From Hevea brasiliensis (Eukaryota; Streptophyta; Magnoliopsida; Malpighiales; Euphorbiaceae), in assembly GCF_030052815.1 (NCBI RefSeq), contig NC_079505.1, positions 69,214,324 to 69,278,323 of the forward strand: a stretch of 64,000 nucleotides of DNA. The letters are read 5' to 3'. The translations under genes and the position numbers were made by a program. The notes beneath the pieces are model-generated. The model searched no databases. It had not been told where the DNA came from and was given only the letters and a program-made list of their open reading frames with translations. Shown here in pieces: positions 1-12,639 of the stretch. How positions within the stretch are numbered: the stretch's first letter is position 1; each line of letters starts with the position of its first letter.

Positions 1-184
1 ACACTTTTTATCTATCAAATTTTTTAACAAAGATTTCATAATAAAAATAATAGAAAACATAAAATACAATAAAAATATTTATTAAATATATGAAATAATT
101 TAATGTTGATTAAATTATATGATAGTTGTTTATAAAATCACAAATTAATGACTAATTTTCTTTAAATTGATAGCCATCAGTGAC

Positions 185-230
185 TTATTATTATTATTAT
201 TATTATTGTTGTTGTTGTTGTTGTTGTTGA
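185..230. repeat. Compound (TTA)n-(TTG)n microsatellite
   Basis: A run of TTA triplets passes directly into a run of TTG triplets. A short open frame reads through it as poly-leucine and isoleucine; I treat that frame as an artefact of the microsatellite, not a gene. Confidence 0.9.
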
Positions 231-939
231 TAATTTTAGATTTGGTCAGCCCTCATTATGTTGACACGTGGATGAAGGTTTTGGGTATGAAGACGATTAG
301 TAACTATGGCATGGCAATCTGGACCATTTGTTGCTCTTTTGTGGTTTTCTCTAAGAAGAACATATATTAGGACAGAATGTAGGCTAGGTTAAAATCTAGA
401 GTCTTTTATTTGAAAACATCCCTTATTTATAAAGTTAGGGAGCCAATCTAAATTAAACACGTGTAAAGTTCCTCACAAGTGAGCTATCACTAAAACATGA
501 TTTAGGGTCCCATCAGACCTGTTTTATGCACCTACAGCCCTGACAGGTGGGGTTTAATGACAAAAGTATACCTTGATTGGTCGAAGGGTGGCAACAAATT
601 CTCATTCTGACTGACCAGTCTGAAGATGTGCATGCCTTGTCCTTTTGGAGATGGCTCAAAGTCTTAGACAACCCTGAGGTTAATTTAACTCCAGGTTCAT
701 AAGATTTTGGGCTTCCATCATTACCCTTCATGAATATCCAAAAATGAGGGTCAACGCTATAGACCCTTAATTTGTGATGAGCATGTGCATTGAGGCCGTG
801 GAAAACCCGATGATGAAAAATTATATGACTGTAAGATGTAATTGGAGGCATGGAGCTGAATTATTAATTCCGTGGCATGGTCTTGAAAAAATAATAATAA
901 AGTTTTGGGGAAATTAATTTAATTAAATTTAAATAAAAT
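231..939. other. Unassigned AT-rich stretch
   Basis: No gene is supported here. A minus-strand frame at 513-851 has no recognisable domain and no promoter-like context. The sequence between about 500 and 850 is less AT-rich than its surroundings and may be old repeat DNA, but I cannot name a family. Confidence 0.4.
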
Positions 940-1156
940 TTTATTTTGTTTAAATTTAATATGGGTAGTTCTTAAATGGATCTAATTAAGTTTAATTGGG
1001 CTCCATGGGCCTAAGAAAGCCTAGTTAGGAATTTTAAATGGGATCCATTTAATTATTTTCTAAAAATTAAAATAACAAAATATCTCTCTCCTCCTTGACC
1101 CCACTCTTTCCTCACTCCCTATTGGTGTCACCCCCTTTCCCTCTCTTTCTATTAGT

Positions 1157-1436
1157 TGGAACACCTCACCCATATTTCAGTCTTATCCAAATTCATCAAT
1201 CCTAGTCATTTAAGTTATCTGAACTTTATCACACTAGGACTCCAAACCCTACCACACCTCTTCCTCACACCCTATTGGTGCCTTCTATTTTTTCCTATCT
1301 TCCTATTGGTTGAAACACCTCACCCATATCTCAGTGTTATTCGAATTCTGCAATCATAGTTGTTTAAGTCATCTAAACTTTATCACCCTAAGACTTCAAA
1401 CCCTATCACACCTCTCTTCTAAAACCCTATAAATAC
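1157..1436 (+). repeat. Tandem duplication, about 154-bp period, upstream of TATA box
   Basis: Two diverged copies begin with ACACCTCACCCATAT near 1161 and 1315. Both contain matching blocks such as CTTTATCAC and AACCCTA. Tandem duplications just upstream of a TATA box are common in LTR U3 regions, where they act as enhancer-like repeats, so this supports reading the region as an LTR. Confidence 0.7.
1428..1435 (+). promoter_or_regulatory. TATA box (TATAAATA)
   Basis: TATAAATA lies directly after the 154-bp duplication and about 55 bases upstream of a purine-rich leader. The position fits the U3 promoter of an LTR. No downstream coding frame follows it. Confidence 0.5.
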
Positions 1437-4203
1437 CCTACCAGAGAAGGGAAGAAAGGGGAGATGGGCTATAAGAAATTTAGAGACATTCAAGACTCTT
1501 TGAGTTCTTCCTTATTTTTTTCTTTTCTTCAAGAAGATTTTCATACAAGATTTTTGAAAGGTCAGTTTTTATTGTTTTCTTTTCAAGATCTATGCCACAC
1601 AATATTTTAATTCTATGCTCTTTGTCTTCAATTTATTTTATATGTGCATATAGATCATGTAATCATGTTTAATTTGAGGGGATACACAACTCTGCACATG
1701 TTTAGTTTCTGTCTCTCATATTTTTCTTTATTTTCTGAATCTATAAAAAATTTGTAAAAATTATATTCATATTCTACACGAAATTCCATTAATTTTAGGC
1801 TCAAGAATCACACAAAAAGCTTTAATATTTTGTAAGTTATGGCTGTTTGAAGTTAGGGTTCCTGTAAAATCTGATTTACAGGATATCCGACTTGTGGAGC
1901 CCATATCTCCCTTGTTCCTTAATATTTTTGTGTAAATCTAGTGTCTAAAATTAACTTCAGAATTTTATGAATCTTTCCCAATTGGTTTTTCATTCATATC
2001 TGTTGTGGTTAATGAGTTATGAATTTTACAAAAAAGTAGTACGATTCTATCACTTAGAAAAGTTATGATTTATGTAGACCATTCAGCTAGGGTTTTGTTT
2101 GATTTATAAATTTTATGATCTTGTATGATATGTAGGCTGTCTTTTGTAATTTTTTTTATGATTTTTAGGCATCTATAACTCTTTTTAAAAAATCAGATTT
2201 CTTGTTACCATTAATCTGCCAGAATTTAGAAATTGTATATTTATGCATGTTCTTATATTTTCTTGGGTTTTAATTGATATTTGATCTATTTTTCTGTGTT
2301 CTTTTAATTCAAGAAGTGTTATGAAGTGTTTGGATCATGTTAGAAGACTTGGACCATTAGGTAGTTGTAACTAATTAGGAATCTTAACCCTTTAGGAGAC
2401 TAGAATTAGAATCCAATGTAAATTGTTATTAATATTTTCTTTATTTCTTTTATTTTCTTTAGTTTCTTTATTTTTTATTACAAACAAAATTGGTAAGTAG
2501 CCTTAAGGTAAGTTCCGAAGAGGGCATTTGCGTGGAGCTTATATAGAGCTAAACGGGAGTAAGCTAGGGATATCATTGCCATACTAGAAGAGAAGACCAT
2601 TTTTTAAGGATAGCTTGCCCCAATGGCAACTGCATTTACCAACAGATAAGTAGCTCTAAACTCCTCGAATAACCATTGCCATGAAATTGTAGTAATAATA
2701 GAACTTTTATTTAGTAAATTAAAATTAAATTTGTTTTTAATTTAACTGACTTTTGCTTGTAATTAATTTAAACAAATACTTTGTAAATTAAAATTAATCT
2801 TGTTTGTAAATTAAATTAACATTGGCATATAAATAAATTTAATTTAATACTTGGTAATTGTAAAATAAATTTGCATATTAGAAATCTTTATTAGGTTGTG
2901 ATTGTTTGGGCCTTATGTGATATTAGAATAAATTACACATGTACATAATTAAGTTAGTTCAATTATTCTTAGGGTAACTTGGTGAAAATTACTTAATTAG
3001 ATTAAATAAAAATGTAGGGTTATTTGAAATTGAATCTGTTTGTAAATTAAATTCTCAATAATAAATTAATTTTAGTCATATGATAAATATCATTTAAATA
3101 ATTAGCAACCCCATAGATAGGAATTACTTGTGTATGAAAATTTTGTGTAAACAACAATCCTTTTGTGAATTACTTGCCTGTGTAGGATTAGAATTGCATT
3201 TTTTAGGATAAAGTTTAATAAAGGAAAAATAAACAGGACTTTTAAAAACATTAGTAGAGGACCGGCACTCGAATCAACGAGGTTAGACCAGGCGTAAGGG
3301 GTGCCTAACACATTTCCCTTACATACCCACTATCCCGAACCTAGACATTGGGCTATGGTAATGACGGTTGTGAAAACTCTACAAGGAGTAAGTTGCCATC
3401 CATTACCCTCGGAAGAAATACTGAATATGTCCCGGTTATTACCCGGGTGGCGACTCCTGTCTATCTATGCCTTCATGGCATAAATCCTTAGTACCGTGGT
3501 ACTGTTATGGGAAGACGGTACTTACCAGTGGTTTGATTCTATTAGAATTGTATGAAGTGCATGTCTAGGAAATGTTGTCTAAGGAGGTGGTACTTAAGTG
3601 AGACCATTGTGACTCTACTATCTTTCCTAGGTATTACCTGGTGCATTTTATATAATTCTAATGGATGATATTTTGCCTCACGCCCCCCTCCTACAAACGC
3701 TTATTGGATGTCCACTAATATTACTAGGACATTTTTTTATTCTGCTTGTTAATAGGGGCTTGTATCTCGAATCAGCAAGGTAATGTCGAGCCTTTCAAAG
3801 AAGCCCTTTATAGACTGTCCCCATAGAATGTTAAAATGGAGAAGTTGGTGAGCTAATCTGTAATGCCCTCACCAAAGGTAGTCTGTACATTTTACTGTTC
3901 TGATGACTAATGTCTGTTCAGACAATCAGGGTGTCTGGAACTACACTTAAACTATAGTGATGAGGCATAAATTAATAAAATAAATATTAAAAAAATGTAG
4001 GAAAAATTTTGAGAAAATAAAATAAAATTTAGAGAGTTTATTAATTAGTATAAAATAACAAAAATAACCCAATATGCACTACTAAGGGCATTTTGGTCAT
4101 TTTACTCCCAAAGGTGAATTTTGACCTAAATGTCAAAATAAAAAAATTTAAAGAATAAAATAATTAACATTAATTAAAATTTATGAAATAGATTAGGAAA
4201 ATG

Positions 4204-4250
4204 AGAAGAGAAAAGAAAAGAAAAGAAAAGAAAAGAAAAGAAAAGAAAAA
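4204..4250 (+). repeat. (AAAAG)n microsatellite inside LTR
   Basis: Seven or more AAAAG units lie upstream of the TATA box of the outer solo LTR. The nested copy has only a degenerate GAAAGAAGAAAAG version at the matching place, so the array expanded after the two LTRs diverged. Confidence 0.9.
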
Positions 4251-4276
4251 ACTTGGGAAAATTAAAAAAAAAAAAT

Positions 4277-4284
4277 TATAAATA
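4277..4284 (+). promoter_or_regulatory. LTR TATA box (outer solo LTR)
   Basis: TATAAATA lies about 420 bp into the LTR, ahead of a CT-rich leader. The nested copy has an equivalent box at the same relative place, which supports function as the U3 promoter. Confidence 0.6.
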
Positions 4285-4961
4285 GGTACTAGAGGACAAA
4301 CTCCCACCCACTTCCATCTTTTTCCTCCATTTCTTCTCTCTCTCTTTCCCTCATTTCCTCCATTATTGTCAAGCTTCCAAGCTTGATTTTCCACGCTTCT
4401 ACACACCAAAACCCATAGCCCACTACACAAAAAATATTCCCCACACCCTAAAGAAGCTATAGACACCCATTGGAAGCAAGAAATTTGAAGTTAGGGAAGC
4501 TCAAGTAAGGTTAGTGCACTAATCCCTCTTCTTCTCTTTATTAAACATGAAAAGCATGTTTTGTAATGCCCTCACCATAGGTAGTTCGTATATTTTACTG
4601 TTCTAATGACTCATGTCTGTTCGGACAGTAAAAAATGTCTAGAACTACACCTAAACTATAGTGAGGAAGCATAAATTGAAGAAATAAATGTTAAGAAAAT
4701 ATAAAAAAAAATTTAGAAATTTTATTAATTGGTATAAAATAATAAAAATAACCCGATGAGTACCATGAAGGGCATTTTGGTCATTTTACCTCTAGAGGTG
4801 AATTTTGACCTAAATGTCAAATTAAAAATTAGGAAATAAAATAATTAACATAAATTAAATTTATGAATTTGAATTTAAAAAATGAGAAGAGAAAGAAGAA
4901 GAAAAGAAAGGAAATAGATTTATGAAATTTAAAAATAATAAAGTACACATAACTGTATATA

Positions 4962-4969
4962 TATAAATA
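4962..4969 (+). promoter_or_regulatory. LTR TATA box (inner solo LTR)
   Basis: TATAAATA occurs within a longer TA run about 400 bp into the LTR and is followed by a CTCTCT-rich leader. It matches the box at 4277 in position. Confidence 0.6.
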
Positions 4970-5825
4970 CCCACAAGAGACAAAACCCCACCAACCATCT
5001 TCTTCTTCCTCTTCTCTCTCTCTCTCTCTCCTTGCTGTCTCCCTTGGTCTCTCCCTCCCCACCATTATTATCAAGCTTAAAGCTTGATTTCCTCTTCATT
5101 TACCCATCAAAACCCATAGCTCTCTTTATAAATAATTCTCCCCACTCCATAAGGAAGCTTTAGATACCCATTTGAAGAAGAGAAATTGAAGTTTGCAAGT
5201 TGGGTCACAAGGTAAGTGCAAAAATACCAATCCCTCTCTTTTTTAAATCTTGTAAAAATGATGAGATGAGTGAGTATTCCATGAAAATAAAAACAAATAA
5301 AAAGGAATTGAAGAACCCTAATTTTGGCAACCATGAATCTTGTGAGGTTTGCTATTTTTAAATGATAAAAAATGGTTCCATAAGGATGTTTGAATAGTTG
5401 ATATGATAAGAAGTGTAAAAGAGTTGAGTTTGTATAAATTGGGTGATTGGAATTAGGGTTTATGTATATGATGTGGAGACTTTATGTAAATGCTTGAAAT
5501 TGACTTGGTTGAGTTGAGATTGTTGCTTATAAAAGTGCTATGCATGCCAATTGAAGTAAGGAAGATTGAGGAAATTGAAATTAGGAGTGCTTGTTTTCTA
5601 CAGGTTTTGGGACTCATGAGTCCAGCATGAGTTTTGAACCATAACTGAAAATATGTGACTCCAATTGGTATGAGGCCAATTGGAGGTGAAACTAGACCCA
5701 AAATAGCCCATTTTCCATGAAGAAACCATGCCCAAATTCTATTCAAAACTTGACCTAAATACTGCCCAAATCCGGATTACCGTGCACCAAACCCAGAAAA
5801 TGACCAAATGAACAGTACATGTTCA

Positions 5826-6730
5826 TTTGGTCATAACTCTCTCTATACTGGTCCAAATTACCTAAAATTACATCAATGGAAAGCTTAGACATAGGGCTAC
5901 ACTTTTCATGAAGACCACTTGACCCAGTTTTACTTTTAACCAAATCAAATTGTTAGCACAATTTGAGTCACTAAAACTGCCAACCCAGAAATTGTCCAAA
6001 ATACTGTTCCTTTGATATGCTTGACCAGTTTTGGCAAAAATGCCATAACTTGGTCTCCAAAGCTGCAAATTGAGTGAAACTAGTGCCAAAAGTTTTATAA
6101 GACATAGCACAACAATTTTTATGTTTTGAACAAGCTTTAAAAACCATTGCATCCTAGGGAAAATATTAGCCAAAGTTAGGAATTAAAATCTGAAAAATAT
6201 TAAGTTGAACCTATAATGCCATTTGATACCCGTGTGTTTATTTGGCCATAAATCCCACTAGGAAATTCCATTTGAGATGTGCCAATATGATCTAGAAACA
6301 TGATACTTAGGGCTACAACATTGATTTAGACACCTTTGCCAAATTCCAAGTGTAAAGATCCTAAAAAGAGGGTCAAACATACTGCCCTGAAGTTGATTAT
6401 TACCCTTATAGGACTGAAAGTCCAGGTTAATACATTGACCATAACTCACTACACCAAGCTTGAAAAATTATGAAATTGTACCTAAGAGTTTCTAAGACAT
6501 AGAGGAACATATCTTGTGAAGGAACCTAAGTCTAAAAATGACAATAAAATGATCAAATGACTAGTCAAAGTTTATTGACCAGAAATTGTAAATTCTGGAC
6601 AGCTTAGAGGCAAAGGGACCAGTTATGGTATTTTGACCATAATTTCAGTTCTATAACCCCAAATTCAGTGATTTAAAAACTGAAATTCAAGTCTAAACAT
6701 AGAGGAGCAATTATTATAAAGGAACTATGA
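5826..6730 (+). repeat. Degenerate repeated modules inside the inner LTR
   Basis: Four to five diverged copies of one module follow each other (near 5826, 6044, 6245, 6430, 6637). Each reads roughly: a CATAACT-like block, 30-60 bases with CCAAATGACCTAAAATT-like sequence, then TTAGACATAG or TAAGACATAG, then TACACTTTTCATGAAG or a variant. The same module recurs in the other long LTRs of the window. It explains several unrelated-looking open frames on the opposite strand that share a KVVLLCLSFP-like string. Confidence 0.7.
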
Positions 6731-9700
6731 CTAAATAAACATCCTAACCTAGTCAAATTCCTAGATAAAGATAATACATCAACATGAACCTAAAGAAAGG
6801 TTCATGGGAAAAATGCTATATATAATAATTAAAATACTCATAAGGATAATTAAATATTAAAAATGATATGAATATGTAAATTGGGACTAATGTCCTATTA
6901 ATATGAAATTAATGGTACCAATGAACAGTACCAGAAAATAGTAACAGTGAATAGTACTAAAATAATTAAAAATGTTTAATTGCCCATAGTATACCTAAAC
7001 TTATTTATTTAGTTTGGATAAATTGGTATACCAATTAGGGACTACAGATAGCAGGACTACCTACTGAGAAAATCATGAACTGACAAAATATGTCTGGTAT
7101 GATTGTTCTACAAGCTATATGTCTACTTATTGGTCATTGTGCCTAACTTTATTTCTGGCTTTACAAGCCTGACAGGGGGTCTCGTGCCCGATAGCTGACC
7201 TCGTTCCTGACAGACATATACTGGATAGACATATGGCTGTCTAACTAGTATACACCCGTGCATCCAGCTTTTATAATTTGTTATAGGTTTCTTGGGCACT
7301 GATAAAAATTAATTAAGACTTAAAATATAATAAGTAATCATAAAAAATTCCAATAATGTTAATTGCTTCCAAAGAGCAATAAAAATGTAAAAAATCCAGA
7401 AATTATGATTTGCAGATATTATTTCAATTGTTAAATTATTGTTATTATAAATTATGCACCACTAAGCGTTATACTTAGCGCGTTGGTTTTCCATCGGGTA
7501 GGTACTGGAGATCAGTCCTAGCAGCTACAGCAGCACCACCAATAGTGCACTGACAGAGCTCTGACCAGATTTGCCACTGTCCAGAATCACCTCACCGGTC
7601 TTCTGTATTTTGGTAGGGCCCATGTATAGACTAGTATTTTGGTTCATTATGTCTAGTCATGATGTATTTCATTTGGACTTGTAATTAAACTTTGATATTG
7701 AAATGAAAACTTGTAATTTATTATCTATGAATTTCTATATGAATGCAATAGATGATACTTCATTTTTAAATCTCATAAATAATTGTAAATGATATGATAC
7801 AAGAGAATATGATATGGAAATGTGTGAAATGAATATGGACATGTTAACAGGTGATTAGTGGAAACCAGCCAGATGCTAATAAACAGAAGAGGCTCTGTCC
7901 GGGTCTCCATAAAATAAGACATAAAAAAAAAAAATTTTCTACACATAGAATACATGTTTTAAATGACATCAAAAGTTTACAATAGATATGATAAAACAAG
8001 ATAGGGTGCTCCGGCACCTAATGTGGCACTTCTTGCTCGGCTATATAGTAGACGGGTAAGGGCATCACATGTTTAGCCAAGCATAAATATCATTAAAACA
8101 AAAAGAAAATCTAGAGGAAAGAACCCTTGAATTTTTGGCAGCCATGGAACTTGAAGTTTATTACTTTTAAGTGATGAAAAATGATTCCATGAGAATGTGT
8201 GATGAGTTGAAATGTTTGGGTGTTTGATTGTGTAGTGTTTGTGAAAATTTAAAACTTTGAAAACTAGGGTTTGTGTAAATGCTTGAGGACTTGGTGTAAA
8301 TGTTGAAATTGACCTATTGCGTTGAAATTGTTGCTTATAGAAGTGTATTGCATGCAAATTGAAGTAAGGAAGTTGAAGGAATTGAGATATTGGGAGTGTT
8401 CAATTTTCTGCAGGTTTGGACTCAATGAGTCCAGTGGGTTTATTGACCCATAACTAAAAATGTGTGACTCCAATTGGTATGAGGCCAATTGGAGGTGAAA
8501 ATAGACTCAAAATAGCCCATTTTTCATGCAGACACCATACCCAAATTTTGCCAAAATCATGACCAATTCTCTGCCCAAACCTGAATGACCAAATGAACAG
8601 TACGTGTTTATTTAGTCATAACTCTCTCTATACTGGTCCAAATGACCTAAAATTACATCAATGAAAAGCTTAGACATAGGGCTACACTTTTAATGAAGAC
8701 TACATGACCCAATTTTGCTTTTAACTAAATCAAATTGTTAGCACAAGTTAAGTCACTAAAACTACCAACCCAGAAAATAACAAAATGAACAGTACGTGTT
8801 TATTTGGTCATAACTCTCTCTATACTGATCCAAATGATCTAAAATTACATCATTGGAAGCAAGATACTTAGGGCTACAACATTGATTTAGACACCTTTGC
8901 CAAATCCTAAGAATAAAGACCCTAAAAAGAGGGTCAAACATATTGCTCTAAAGTTGGTTATTGCCCTTATAGGACTGAGAGTCTAGGTTAATACACTGAC
9001 TATAACTCACTATACCAAGCTTGAAAAATTATGAAATTGTACCTAGGAGTCCCTAAGACATAGAGGAACATATCTTGTGAAGGAACTTAAGTCTAAAAAT
9101 GACCATAAAATGATCAAATGACTAGTCAAAGTTTATTGACCAAAAATTGTAAATTCTGGACAGCTTAGAGGCAAAGGGACCAGTTATAGTATTTTGACCA
9201 TAACTTGAGTTCTATAATCCCAAATTCAATGATTCAAAAACTGAAATTCAAGTTTAAACATAGAGGAGCATTTATTATGAAGGAAGTGTGGCCAAATAGA
9301 CATCCTAACCTAGTCAAATTCCTAGATAAAAATAACAAATCAAAATGAACCTAAAGAAAGGTTCATGGGAAAAATGCTATATATGATAATTAAAATACTC
9401 ATAAGGATAATTAAATATTAAAAATGATATGAATATGTAAATTGGGACTGGTGTCCTATTAATATGAAATTAATAGTACCAATGAACAGTACCAAAAAAT
9501 AGTAATAGTGAATAGTACTAAAATAATTAAAAATATTTAATTGCCCATAGTATACCTAGACTTATTTATTTAGTTTGGATAGATTGTTATACCAATTAGG
9601 GATTATAGATAGCAGTACTACCTACTAAGAAAATCATGAACTGATAATATATGTCTAGTATGATTATTCTATAGGCTATATGCCTACTTACTAGCTATTG

Positions 9701-10915
9701 TGCCTACTTTATTTTTGGCTTTACAAGCCTGACAGCGGGTCTCATGCTCGACAGCTGGCCTCGTGCCTGACAGACGTATACTGGATAAACATACAGCTGT
9801 CTAACCAGTGTACACCCGTGTATCCAGCTTTTATAATTTGTTATAGGTTTCTTAGGCACTGATAAAAATTAATTAAGACTTAAAATACAACAAGTAATCA
9901 TAAAAGATCCCGATAATGTTAATTACTTTCAAAGAGCAATAAAAATGTAAAAGACCTAGAAATTATGATTTGCAGATATTATTTCAATTGTTAAACTATT
10001 ATTATTATAAATTATGCACTACTAAGCGTTATGCTTAGCGCGTTGGTTTTCCATCGCGTAGGTACTGGAGATCAGTCCCAGCAGCGGCAAAGACCAAAGA
10101 GTGCAATCGACAGAGCTCTGACCAGATTTGCCATTGTCCAGAGTCACCTCACCGGTCTTTTGTATTTTGGGAGGGCCAATGTATAGACTAGTATTTTGGT
10201 TCATTATGTTTAGTCATGATGTAATTGCCAGTTTATGATGTATTTCATTTTGGACTTGAAATTAAACTTGAGGTTGAAATGAAAACTTGTAATTTATTAT
10301 CTATGAATTTCCATATGAATGCAATAGATGATACTTCATTTTGAGATCTCATAAATAGTTGTGAATGATATGATAAAAGAGATTATAATATGGAAATATG
10401 TGAGATGACTATGAATATGTTAACATGTGATAGTGGAACCCGCCAGATGCTAATAAAACAGAGGAGGATCTGTTCGGGTCTCCACAGAAATAAGATACCA
10501 AAAAAAAAAATTCTACACATAAATTTCCTAATTTAAATGACATTAAAATTTATAATAGACATGACAAGACAAGATAGGGTGCTCTTGCACTGAATGTGAC
10601 ACTCATCGCTCGGCTATACTGTAGAAGGGTGAGGTACGTCACATAATCGACCCAGCCTCATCCTTAAGCAATGAGCATTGTAGGAAGACGTTCCTTAGCA
10701 AGTCCTTCAATTTTTCCCTAAGCTTGAGACAGGAATTAAATAGTTGTAGAGTGTATTTATGGCGATTATGACCTTGCCAATTTCTAAGAATCTTCCAACC
10801 CCTTTCTTTGTCGTACATGCTTATGTCATCATATTCTCTGGACTCCTAAGCTGCCTGGGTACGAGTATTTTATACACTTACACATGTCGTCAATCCCTTG
10901 ACTAACTCATTTATT

Positions 10916-10971
10916 GTTTATCAGTTGTTGATGTTGTTGTTGTGTTTATCAGTTGTTGATGTTGTTGTTGT
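10916..10971 (+). repeat. 28-bp tandem repeat, two copies
   Basis: The unit GTTTATCAGTTGTTGATGTT plus a GTT run occurs twice in direct tandem, with period 28 and no visible mismatch. Confidence 0.9.
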
Positions 10972-11000
10972 CATATTTTAAATTATTGTTTATTTTAAAC

Positions 11001-11039
<39 letters not shown>
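11001..11039 (+). repeat. (TAT)n microsatellite
   Basis: Thirteen uninterrupted TAT/ATT triplets. Confidence 0.95.
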
Positions 11040-11353
11040 GGGTAATATATGGTAAATAATATTTTTACATAAATGAATTTATAAAAAAAATAATATTAAT
11101 AATTTTTAAATATTGCATTTAATCACAAAAAGGTCTTAATTTTTAAAAAATTGAATTTTAAATAAAATAATAATTTAAATCATAAATGTTGAGGTAGTAT
11201 TATAAATAATAATGATAATTAAAAGAGAAATAAAAGAGAATTAAATAATAATTAGTATAAAAGAGTATAAAAAAGAGTTATTAATGGAAGGTGACATGCA
11301 ACAAGCTCTTTAAAAAAAGTGTCACGTGTCATTCCCTTGGTAATACCTTCTTG

Positions 11354-11419
<66 letters not shown>
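11354..11419 (+). repeat. (TA)n microsatellite, about 33 units
   Basis: An uninterrupted TA dinucleotide run of about 66 bp, the longest in the window. It probably varies in length between individuals. Confidence 0.95.
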
Positions 11420-11423
<4 letters not shown>

Positions 11424-12639
11424 GTCCAACATCTACTACAACAAATCTAAATTTTAATGTCTTATAAGCTGTTAAAAATTTAAAATATATTGTAAATAAG
11501 AATTATGTGCATAAACCTCATAATCTAAAGTCTTTAACAATACTTTCACACTAATTTACAGCACTATTAATTGCGTGACTTTATATATATTATTTATTAC
11601 TTTACATATTAGCTTGATGTCTAAATATATTATGTTGATATTATTTATTACTTTAAATATCATGTACAAAATGATAAAAAATAATTGTTCAAACATGATC
11701 TCTAGCTCATCACAGTAAAGCTCACAGGCCCATAAAAGAAATCCTAATTTGAGAAAGGAAAGGTCGGCCATGCTCTTTCTGCCATCTATTTCTCTAGTAG
11801 CAGAGAGAGGCAGCCCCATCAGAAAGCCCCACAAAATGCCAAACACAAGTTATCATAGTATGGAACAAAGCCTTTTGACCAAATATTAGGTCTTCCTTCC
11901 CCTGATGCCTTGACCTCTGTTGCCCCAAAACCTAGATTCATCACCAGCAGCCATTGGAGGGTGGTGTTCGCAAAGCTCTCGGTTTCTCACTCTTATATAG
12001 CCTTAGGATTTGTCATGCACCAATTGTCACTGACCTCCATTGAGCCAAAACACATACCATAACCCAGTCAACATAAGCCAAGCAGAGACAACACAGGACC
12101 TACAAAGCAAAACCACACAAAACAGAGTTATTTACAACCTAAGCTGAAGGTGGGGAGGGAGGAACCCACATTCTGAGGTATGGAGAGCGGGGGAAGGACA
12201 CGGATTAATAAGAAGAAGCAGGTAAAAGCCCTTAAAAACCAAGAAAAAAAATGAGAAAATTACTCTCCCTAGAAGCTACAAAGAGAATGTATTACTTTAA
12301 ATTTATGGTATCGTAATCAAAATCCTCCTGTTAGTCACTTACAAATCAAATCAAAATTTATAATATATTTTTTATTTGATGAAGATCTAGCGGATTAAAG
12401 AATAATAGGTGAGTTACAAAGTTTTTCTCTTTTTAATATCTTACAATAAGTAGATGAGGATATTTGATCTCAAGGCTTTCTCATTTCTTACCCCTTTAAA
12501 TATGAAGAAAATCAATTAAATTACTTACTAATTAACTTGAAATATATATTTAAAGAAAAAGAAAATTATATGCATTATTTTTTATGGGATTTTTATATAA
12601 AAAAGTCAAATTTGAGGTTCACCAAAAGTATAATATATC

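Larger units (their letters stand above)
940..3720 (+). repeat. Decayed LTR-like region, possibly Tat/Ogre type
   Basis: This stretch has LTR-like organisation: duplicated promoter-proximal DNA, a TATA box at 1428, an AT-rich leader, and further down (3250-3470) a GC-richer block. That block includes GGTTAGACCAGGCGTAAGG and GGTGGCGACTCC. Similar phrases (a 'gtaaggggtgcctaacacc' type block followed by 'ggtggcgactc') recur in LTRs of plant Tat/Ogre-type Ty3/gypsy elements, from my knowledge of those families. No coding domain, PBS or clear ends are visible, so both boundaries and family are inferred. It could instead be the untranslated part of a non-autonomous element. Confidence 0.35.
4562..8069 (+). 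mobile_element. Solo long LTR (inner), nested in the outer solo LTR
   Basis: It starts TGTAATGCCCTCACC and ends AAGGGCATCACA. A perfect 5-bp TSD, TGTTT, sits at 4557-4561 and 8070-8074. At 3508 bp it is a full-length copy of the same family as its host LTR. From about 5310 it aligns along its length with the host's right part (from about 8100), with scattered substitutions. It must be younger than the host LTR because it interrupts it. A TATA box, a hairpin near 7455-7482 and four to five internal modules are visible. Minus-strand open frames inside it are shadows of non-coding LTR. Confidence 0.92.
3859..10643 (+). mobile_element. Solo long LTR (outer), interrupted by a second solo LTR
   Basis: The element starts TGTAATGCCCTCACC and ends GTACGTCACA. 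It is flanked by a perfect 5-bp target-site duplication, TAATC, at 3854-3858 and 10644-10648. The left 703 bp (3859-4561) and right 2569 bp (8075-10643) together make one LTR of about 3.3 kb; everything between is a later insertion. No PBS, coding region or second LTR follows, so this is a solo LTR left by LTR-LTR recombination. It is related to the Tekay/Del-type long LTRs elsewhere in the window, sharing the start motif, a hairpin at about 10012-10043 and the repeated internal modules. Confidence 0.9.
10649..12639. other. Unassigned stretch with microsatellites
   Basis: No protein-coding gene is supported. 10649-10900 is of normal complexity but unrecognised. 11700-12250 is less AT-rich and includes a minus-strand TATATAAG followed by a short ATG frame of 22 codons. 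I see no domain in it. Confidence 0.4.

Noticed and set aside
185..370. Leucine-rich small open frame starting near the window start
   Set aside because: It is the translation of a TTA/TTG microsatellite plus AT-rich flank and has no recognisable continuation.
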